Of a stretch of DNA of 64,000 bases, positions 59,263 through 64,000 are shown in pieces. Origin of the DNA: Providencia sp. (GTDB lineage Bacteria; Pseudomonadota; Gammaproteobacteria; Enterobacterales; Enterobacteriaceae); NCBI RefSeq assembly GCF_003533305.1, contig NZ_DOEH01000030.1, positions 14,213-78,212 of the forward strand, given 5' to 3'. The position numbers and the translations under genes are program-made. Positions within the stretch are counted from its first letter, which is position 1; each line of letters opens with the position of its first letter. Under the pieces are notes generated by a model. It searched no databases. It was given only the letters and a program-made list of their open reading frames with translations, and was not told the DNA's origin.

Positions 59263-59626
59263 ATAAAAACACCCTCGTTATTATGAACTTATAAACACTA
59301 ACACCTACACATTAACCATGTGTAATTATTTTTTATTTAATTAAACACATATAAAGTAGAAACAATAAATATTATTATAAATAACAATATTTAATTAATA
59401 TGATTATTAATAAATTAAAAATAACATTAATCGCCATAACTATATTATATTAAATAAAAATTTAAATCACAAAAATATAAATAGTTTTTAATCTATAAAT
59501 ACCCATCATTATCATACAATTAACAATTATTAATTTAATTATATTTTTTTAACCTTGATCATTTTAATATTTACTTCTATTAATTAAACGACTAAGAACC
59601 AATACTTAAAAAAGGAAGCATTCATT
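59263..59626. other. Extremely A+T-rich leader of the prephenate gene cluster
   Basis: About 360 bp made almost only of A and T, without a gene. It contains one perfect dyad, TACACAT/ATGTGTA (59308-59326), and the promoter candidate listed separately. The composition differs from the core operon to the left and suggests acquired, H-NS-silenced DNA. Confidence 0.5.
59555..59583 (+). promoter_or_regulatory. Candidate sigma-70 promoter of the prephenate gene cluster
   Basis: TTGATC (59555-59560), a 17-bp spacer and TATTAA (59578-59583) lie about 45 bp before the first gene start. In such A+T-rich DNA chance matches are common, so this is moderate evidence only. Confidence 0.45.
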
Positions 59627-60325
59627 ATGTTTGAAAAAATAAATTCAAATAAAATAGAGGAAATAAAGAAGGTAAAAATAAGCACATCAACAATTATAGA
59701 TATACTTGATGGGTTAAAATCCGGTGATGTTTTATCTCATCAATTATCATCGTTGAATAAGAACAATTATTACATTGTTGGGCAAGCTTATACTGTTCAA
59801 TGGAAATTAGTTAAAAAAGGTAAGAACATTATAGAGAAGCAACCATCAACATGGGATCAAGTCCGTCAATTTTTGGTACCTGAGCTAAAATCAGCCGAAG
59901 GTTTAATATACATCGCAGGTGCTGGTGATTTAATTAAGCACGCAGCTTTAGCGGGTGGAATGAGCTGTACATATTTTCAAAAGCTCGGATTTAATGCCAT
60001 TATTTTAGGTGGCGCCGTTAGGGATATTAATGAATTGAAAGATTTAGATATCCCTGTTATTGCGAGTAACATTACCCCTTCTGATACACAAGGCGCCTAC
60101 TATGTAAGTGAAACAGGCACTAGCTGTCGAATTGAAGATAACACGATTTATACAGGAGATCTGGTTATTTCTGATCCAAACGGTACTGTCATTGTCCCAT
60201 TTAATTTAATCGATAAAGTTATCGATGAAGCAATGATTATTAATAGCACTGAAAATACAATGTTAGAAAAAATAAAGTCAGGACAAAGATTGCCCGAGCT
60301 AATCAATCAAACAGGAAGAATATAA
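59627..60325 (+). CDS. RraA-like protein (HMG/CHA aldolase family)
   Basis: A 232-residue protein of the RraA/HMG-aldolase family. The conserved glycine-rich face and the Arg-Asp pair are visible as IILGGAVRDINELKDLDIPV, with GDLVISDPNGTVIVP further on. Members act as 4-hydroxy-4-methyl-2-oxoglutarate aldolases or oxaloacetate decarboxylases with a divalent metal, or as RNase E inhibitors; the retained Arg-Asp pair favours an enzyme. AAGGAAGC precedes the ATG. It heads a four-gene operon with prephenate-type genes, so it may act on a 2-oxo acid in that pathway. That role is inference. Confidence 0.8.
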   Translation: MFEKINSNKIEEIKKVKISTSTIIDILDGLKSGDVLSHQLSSLNKNNYYIVGQAYTVQWKLVKKGKNIIEKQPSTWDQVRQFLVPELKSAEGLIYIAGAGDLIKHAALAGGMSCTYFQKLGFNAIILGGAVRDINELKDLDIPVIASNITPSDTQGAYYVSETGTSCRIEDNTIYTGDLVISDPNGTVIVPFNLIDKVIDEAMIINSTENTMLEKIKSGQRLPELINQTGRI

Positions 60326-60351
60326 TTTTATACTTATTATGAGGTAACACT

Positions 60352-60879
60352 ATGTTTACCATCCATACATTAGGTCCTAAAGATACAAACTGTGAAAAGG
60401 CGGCTCATTTTTGGTTAAAACAAAAAAATTTAACTGGTAATGTTGTCCTTCATGAAACTTTAGAAGTTGCTGTAGAAAAAATAAAGAAAGATAATAATTG
60501 TATTTTACTTGGATGCATTGTTTACCCTTACTTACACAATATAGTTTTTAAAAATTTAAACTTATTAAAACTAACGGATTGTTTTGTTATGGACACTCAT
60601 AACATGTTATTTGCAAGCCGATTTAATGATTTAAATAAAATAAATAAAGTCGGTTCTCATCCCGCACCAAAGGATTTAATTTCTGAAATAAAAAATTTAA
60701 ATCCTAAAATAGAATCGATACTTTTTAATTCAAATAGTGAATCAGCGTTACAGTGCGCAAATGGCACTGTTGATGCATGTATTACAACGCTTAAAGCTGC
60801 TGAACGAAATAAATTAACCGTTTTACATGACTTTGGTCCCGTTCCAATGGGTTTTTCTATTCATTCTAAAATATACTAA
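60352..60879 (+). CDS. BacA-like prephenate decarboxylase homologue
   Basis: A 175-residue protein made of one prephenate dehydratase-like domain without the ACT regulatory domain. It starts FTIHTLGPKDTNCEKAAHFW, has LHETLEVAVEKI, then GSHPAPKDLISEI and ends LHDFGPVPMGFSIHSK. This follows Bacillus BacA (TLGPEGTSSEYAA, SHPSPINLI and FKSIPMSWSLFGK). The TRF motif of true dehydratases is not found at its usual place. BacA-type enzymes decarboxylate prephenate without aromatising it, giving dihydro-hydroxyphenylpyruvate. Function is inferred from recalled family similarity; the substrate is untested. Spacing to its neighbours is about 25 bp. Confidence 0.72.
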   Translation: MFTIHTLGPKDTNCEKAAHFWLKQKNLTGNVVLHETLEVAVEKIKKDNNCILLGCIVYPYLHNIVFKNLNLLKLTDCFVMDTHNMLFASRFNDLNKINKVGSHPAPKDLISEIKNLNPKIESILFNSNSESALQCANGTVDACITTLKAAERNKLTVLHDFGPVPMGFSIHSKIY

Positions 60880-60904
60880 ATCTGAAATAATGTGAGGAAA
60901 TAAA

Positions 60905-61303
60905 ATGAGCCTTTATTTATCAAATGAAATGATCTCCTACGATATGGATTTACACCGCAACGAAGGTGAGGAAAGTAAAATAAAAGCCAAGTTTATACAT
61001 GGTACAGGTTTTACTATCGCATTTTGGACATTTAAACCTAATGCAATCATTCCTGAACATGTTCATGAACATGAAACAGCAACAACAATATTAAAAGGTT
61101 CCCTAAGACTCACAGTCGATGGCCGAACAGTTTATTTACATGCGGGAGACTCTTTTATTATACCGTCTTGGGCAACCCATGATGCCGAAGCGCTAGAGCC
61201 ATCAGAAGTTATTGATGTTTACACACCTGTCAGAGAGGACTATTTAGCAAGACAAAATGGCTCTGTTGAAACCTATTTGAACACCTCTCAACAAAAAAAC
61301 TAG
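60905..61303 (+). CDS. Single-domain cupin, BacB-like isomerase candidate
   Basis: A 132-residue cupin_2 protein. The metal site is EHVHEHETATTILKGSLRL with the second motif HAGDSFIIPSWATHDAEA, a complete His/His/Glu/His set. In the bacilysin pathway the cupin BacB moves a double bond in the BacA product; BacB has two cupin domains, whereas this protein has one and would probably work as a dimer. The assignment rests on its place directly after the BacA-like gene. GAGGAAATAAA precedes the ATG. Another metal-dependent role remains possible. Confidence 0.75.
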   Translation: MSLYLSNEMISYDMDLHRNEGEESKIKAKFIHGTGFTIAFWTFKPNAIIPEHVHEHETATTILKGSLRLTVDGRTVYLHAGDSFIIPSWATHDAEALEPSEVIDVYTPVREDYLARQNGSVETYLNTSQQKN

Positions 61304-61346
61304 CTCTTCACAACCAAACTTGTAGCCTCAAGATTAAGGAAAAGAT

Positions 61347-62744
61347 ATGTTACTTTCTTATGACTATGACGTTATCACAGGAAGAAATGATAATATTCCG
61401 AAGAAGCTAGATAAATCCTTCACGAATAATACTCAACCCTCTTCATGGGAGCCATCCTCTTGGACGGAGTTTCCGATAGAGCAAGACCCTCTATACCCCG
61501 ATAAATGCGCTTTAGATTACTTTCAAACACGTTTAAGGAATCACCCTCCGTTAGTGCTTGCTTCTGAAATAAGAAGCTTCAAAAAGACACTAGCTGCTGT
61601 TACTGAAGGTAAAGCATTTATCTTACAAGGTGGGGACTGCGCAGAATCCTTTGATAGCTGTAAATCCACGATTATCCGAGATTTAATTTATACCTTTAAT
61701 CAAATGTCTGGCTTAATAAATCAATCAACTAAACTGCCTATTATAAAAGTTGGGAGAATTGCAGGTCAATATGCCAAACCTCGTAGTAACTCATTTGAAA
61801 TAAAAGACGGTATTGAGCTCCCTAGCTATCGAGGGGAGATTATCAATGGGTTAGATTTTTCAGAAAAAAGCCGTACACCTGACCCGCAAAGAATGCTAAA
61901 TGCCTACCATTACTCATCAGCAACGCTAAATTTAATTAGAGCGATAAATACCTCTGAGTCTCCTGAGCATCAATATAAATTAAATATAAAAGTGTATCCG
62001 GGTTCAACGGAGCAGCCACATTATATTTCCTTTCTTGAAGCGCTATATAAAACAGTCAATTATCTTTCCAATAAAGAGAATGTGACAAAACCAATTTACA
62101 TCAGCCATGAAGCATTACTTCTTCCTTATGAAGAAGCAATGACAAGAAAGGATTCCAGTGATAACAAATGGTATAACTGCTCAGCACATATGGTGTGGGT
62201 TGGAGAACGTACTCGAGATATCAATCAAGCACATATTGAATACCTTAGAGGCATAGAAAATCCAATAGGAATTAAATGTGGGCCTAAAATGACAGGAGAT
62301 ACACTCATTAAGCTAATAAGTAAGCTTAATCCGAGTCAGGAAGCGGGTAAAATTATACTTATTGTCAGAATGGGTGTTGATGCTATCAAGGAGAAACTAC
62401 CGCTTTTATTGGAGGCGGTGAAATATCATGGCTCACCTGTAATTTGGATGGTGGATCCAATGCATGGTAATACTAAGAGTGCTGAAAATGGATATAAAAC
62501 TAGATATTTTTCCGATATTTATAATGAAGTTACACAATTCTTAACAATACTCAAAGCTTCACATATTCATCCAGGAGGATTACATCTCGAAATGACAGGA
62601 CAAGACGTCACTGAATGCACGGGAGGATTACAAGAAATACAAGGAAATGATATCTCCTATAAATATCAAACTCTATGTGACCCACGATTAAATAGAATGC
62701 AATCTCTTGAGTTGGCTTATCTTTTTGGTAAAAATTGGCAGTAA
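61347..62744 (+). CDS. Class II 3-deoxy-7-phosphoheptulonate (DAHP) synthase
   Basis: A 465-residue plant-type (class II) DAHP synthase, which joins phosphoenolpyruvate and erythrose 4-phosphate at the entry of the shikimate pathway. Motifs in order: FILQGGDCAESFD (about residue 91, metal-binding Cys), RIAGQYAKPRS, SHEALLLPYEEAMTR, GIKCGPKMTG, WMVDPMHGNT and GGLHLEMTGQDVTECTGG. Enterics use class I AroF/G/H for housekeeping; class II copies in such genomes usually supply secondary metabolites and escape aromatic amino-acid feedback. It closes the operon after a 43-bp gap, with AAGGAAAAG before the ATG. Confidence 0.93.
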   Translation: MLLSYDYDVITGRNDNIPKKLDKSFTNNTQPSSWEPSSWTEFPIEQDPLYPDKCALDYFQTRLRNHPPLVLASEIRSFKKTLAAVTEGKAFILQGGDCAESFDSCKSTIIRDLIYTFNQMSGLINQSTKLPIIKVGRIAGQYAKPRSNSFEIKDGIELPSYRGEIINGLDFSEKSRTPDPQRMLNAYHYSSATLNLIRAINTSESPEHQYKLNIKVYPGSTEQPHYISFLEALYKTVNYLSNKENVTKPIYISHEALLLPYEEAMTRKDSSDNKWYNCSAHMVWVGERTRDINQAHIEYLRGIENPIGIKCGPKMTGDTLIKLISKLNPSQEAGKIILIVRMGVDAIKEKLPLLLEAVKYHGSPVIWMVDPMHGNTKSAENGYKTRYFSDIYNEVTQFLTILKASHIHPGGLHLEMTGQDVTECTGGLQEIQGNDISYKYQTLCDPRLNRMQSLELAYLFGKNWQ

Positions 62745-62770
62745 TAAATTGTGATTACTAAAAAAATTCA

Positions 62771-62797
62771 ATCCCCTGCCATTATCGGCGGGGGATA
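62771..62797. terminator. Hairpin after the DAHP synthase gene
   Basis: ATCCCCTGCC pairs with GGCGGGGGAT (one G-T wobble) around ATTATC. It lies between convergent genes. No clear U-run follows on the plus strand. Confidence 0.5.
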
Positions 62798-62829
62798 TCT
62801 AAATAAGACACAGTAATTAACGCTAAATA

Positions 62830-63258
62830 TTATCTTGAATAATATTGTCTTTCAGATTCAACCCAATTATCAACTAGCATAAAAAAATGTTGAGGATCAG
62901 TCTGCTTTTCTTCACGTAATTTCTGGTACTCAGCTTTATTCTTAGGTATGTAGCGCGATAGTAGTTGGCTTAAAACAATCTCTTTTTCTGCAAAACGAGA
63001 ACCAATTTTAAATTGTTTATATAATAAAGTAGTAACTATAGCGCTCAGAGCTAGCATACCTAAGCCAAGACTAAAGCTATAGTCAATCGCAAGAAAATTT
63101 CTAACTGTATTTAGTAATAAAAATGGCACAAAAAACATCACGAGCAATGACAGAATGATCGCACCATCTTGCCCATTATTGAATTCATTTTCTTGCTGTT
63201 TGTTTACAGATACTATTTGGTCAAAAACTTGATGATTAGCGCTTTTTATTTTTTTCAT
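62830..63258 (-). CDS. Hypothetical small inner-membrane protein
   Basis: A 142-residue protein I do not recognise. There are two membrane segments (GAIILSLLVMFFVPFLLLNT and FSLGLGMLALSAIVTTLLYK) joined by a short loop, and a charged cytoplasmic C-terminal half (KNKAEYQKLREEKQTDPQHF) that looks helical. The start at 63258 is chosen because AGGTGG stands just upstream; a longer frame to 63291 has no such site. It is convergent with the prephenate cluster, so it is probably not part of it. No known domain. Confidence 0.65.
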   Translation of the reverse strand: MKKIKSANHQVFDQIVSVNKQQENEFNNGQDGAIILSLLVMFFVPFLLLNTVRNFLAIDYSFSLGLGMLALSAIVTTLLYKQFKIGSRFAEKEIVLSQLLSRYIPKNKAEYQKLREEKQTDPQHFFMLVDNWVESERQYYSR

Positions 63259-63736
63259 TTTATCCACCTTTGATAAACAAACAATCTTCATAATAAGTAC
63301 AAAAGATAAAATTTTTGCACCTTTCTCATTTGTCTATTTTCCAGCTTATAGTGTTCATTTTATCCTACTGATGAGACTATCAATAAGTAAATTCCCTTTA
63401 TAAAATGACAATATCGCTTAGAAAAACCACTATATGCAGTATAAACACAACTAAATGAAACATCAATTTAACAATTTTTATCTATTTTATGAAACATAAA
63501 AAGACCTATTTATAACAATTACACCTGTGATTGTATATCTACAAAACAGATAAATAACTTATTATTAATTGATATTCATAGCATTAGTTAGTCCAAAAGC
63601 ATTTTATTGACCAAACTCAATGTGTTAAATGAAGATAAAAACAAAATTATTTAAGTGAAAATACAACAAGTAAATGTATATGGAGCATATCAGAATCATT
63701 ATTATTATTAATATAAAAAAATATTTTCAGGCATGA
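63259..63736. other. A+T-rich gene-free region
   Basis: About 480 bp without a convincing gene in either direction. It separates the small membrane-protein gene from the tandem repeats. I see no RNA gene or known element. Confidence 0.5.
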
Positions 63737-64000
63737 CCAATTTTATCATCAATACTTGGCTAAGTGCATGCTCACACTTCTTCCACTAAGTGAGCTGTTA
63801 CTCACTACTTTATGTTGAGCGAATCCATTCACAGCCATAATGTTATTCACAATGTGAGCATAGCCAACTTCATCATCAATACACAACTAAGCACAAAACT
63901 CATACTGCTTCCACCAAGTGAGCTGTTACTCACTACTTTATGTTGGGCGAATCCATTCACAGCTATAATGTTACTCACAATGCGTGCATAGCCAATTTCA
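63737..64000. repeat. Tandem array of about 127-bp units, continuing past the window
   Basis: Unit 1 is 63737-63863, unit 2 is 63864-63991, and a third unit starts at 63992 with the same CCAA(T/C)TTCA opening. The first third of the unit is diverged, the remaining 85 bp or so nearly identical, including the dyad AGTGAG-CTGTTA-CTCACT. Unit lengths of 127 and 128 are not multiples of three, so this is not an in-frame protein repeat. No short-repeat/spacer pattern of CRISPR type is present. Confidence 0.85.

Noticed and set aside
63737..64000. Possible CRISPR array or integron attC array
   Set aside because: The whole 127-bp unit repeats and there are no short repeats with unique spacers; no GTTRRRY/RYYYAAC core sites are visible and no cas or intI gene is present.

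Overview
The window looks like chromosomal DNA of an A+T-rich enterobacterium of the Morganellaceae, most likely Providencia. I infer this from core blocks in E. coli-like order with A+T-rich codon use (hofMNO-hofQ/aroKB/damX/dam/rpe/gph/trpS; igaA/hslR/hslO/pckA; uspA/uspB/pitA; yiiM/sodA; acs/yjcH/actP), an MR/P-type fimbrial operon with a MrpJ-like regulator, and RyhB beside yhhW. The species cannot be fixed from the sequence alone.

Layout. 0-5 kb is accessory: a YjhP-like methyltransferase cut by the window edge, a LysR/dehydrogenase divergent pair with a palindromic operator candidate, a cupin, an AraC-type regulator broken by one in-frame stop, and yibL. 5-17.3 kb is an old mobile-element zone ending at selC (tRNA-Sec). 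It holds decayed pieces of a filamentous haemagglutinin, a serine resolvase and a P4-type integrase, an orphan lipoprotein, and an intact nine-gene fimbrial locus (XRE regulator, major pilin, second pilin, usher, chaperone, three minor pilins, two-domain adhesin). The integrase N-terminal part lies at 16.4-17.0 kb and a C-terminal part at 7.0-7.4 kb, on the same strand and in the right order, so the fimbrial locus sits between them. 17.3-46.8 kb is core: prlC-rsmJ, gdhA, uspA/uspB, pitA, yhiN, ryhB, yhhW, pckA, hslO-hslR-igaA, nudE, mrcA, hofMNO-hofQ, aroK-aroB-damX-dam-rpe-gph-trpS. 46.8-53.2 kb is less conserved: isochorismatase-like hydrolase, pirin, LysR regulator and a pair of YbtP/Q-like half-transporters. 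53.2-59.2 kb returns to core: yiiM, sodA (strong Fur box), acs-yjcH-actP with a palindromic repeat inside the operon.

59.3-62.8 kb is the most novel region. After a very A+T-rich leader come four co-directional genes: an RraA-like protein, a BacA-like prephenate decarboxylase homologue, a single-domain BacB-like cupin and a class II DAHP synthase. Together they look like a small pathway that draws extra carbon into the shikimate route and turns prephenate into a non-aromatic dihydro-hydroxyphenylpyruvate-type product. No aminotransferase, ligase or exporter for such a product is visible nearby. The window ends in a tandem array of about 127-bp units, two complete and a third cut by the edge, which I cannot assign.

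Working together: acs, actP and pckA serve acetate uptake and gluconeogenesis; aroK/aroB, mrcA/damX and dam link the shikimate pathway, wall growth and DNA methylation; ryhB and sodA carry Fur-box matches and form an iron/oxidative-stress layer; the hof genes are a DNA-uptake-type machine with an unusually short secretin and no separate hofP.
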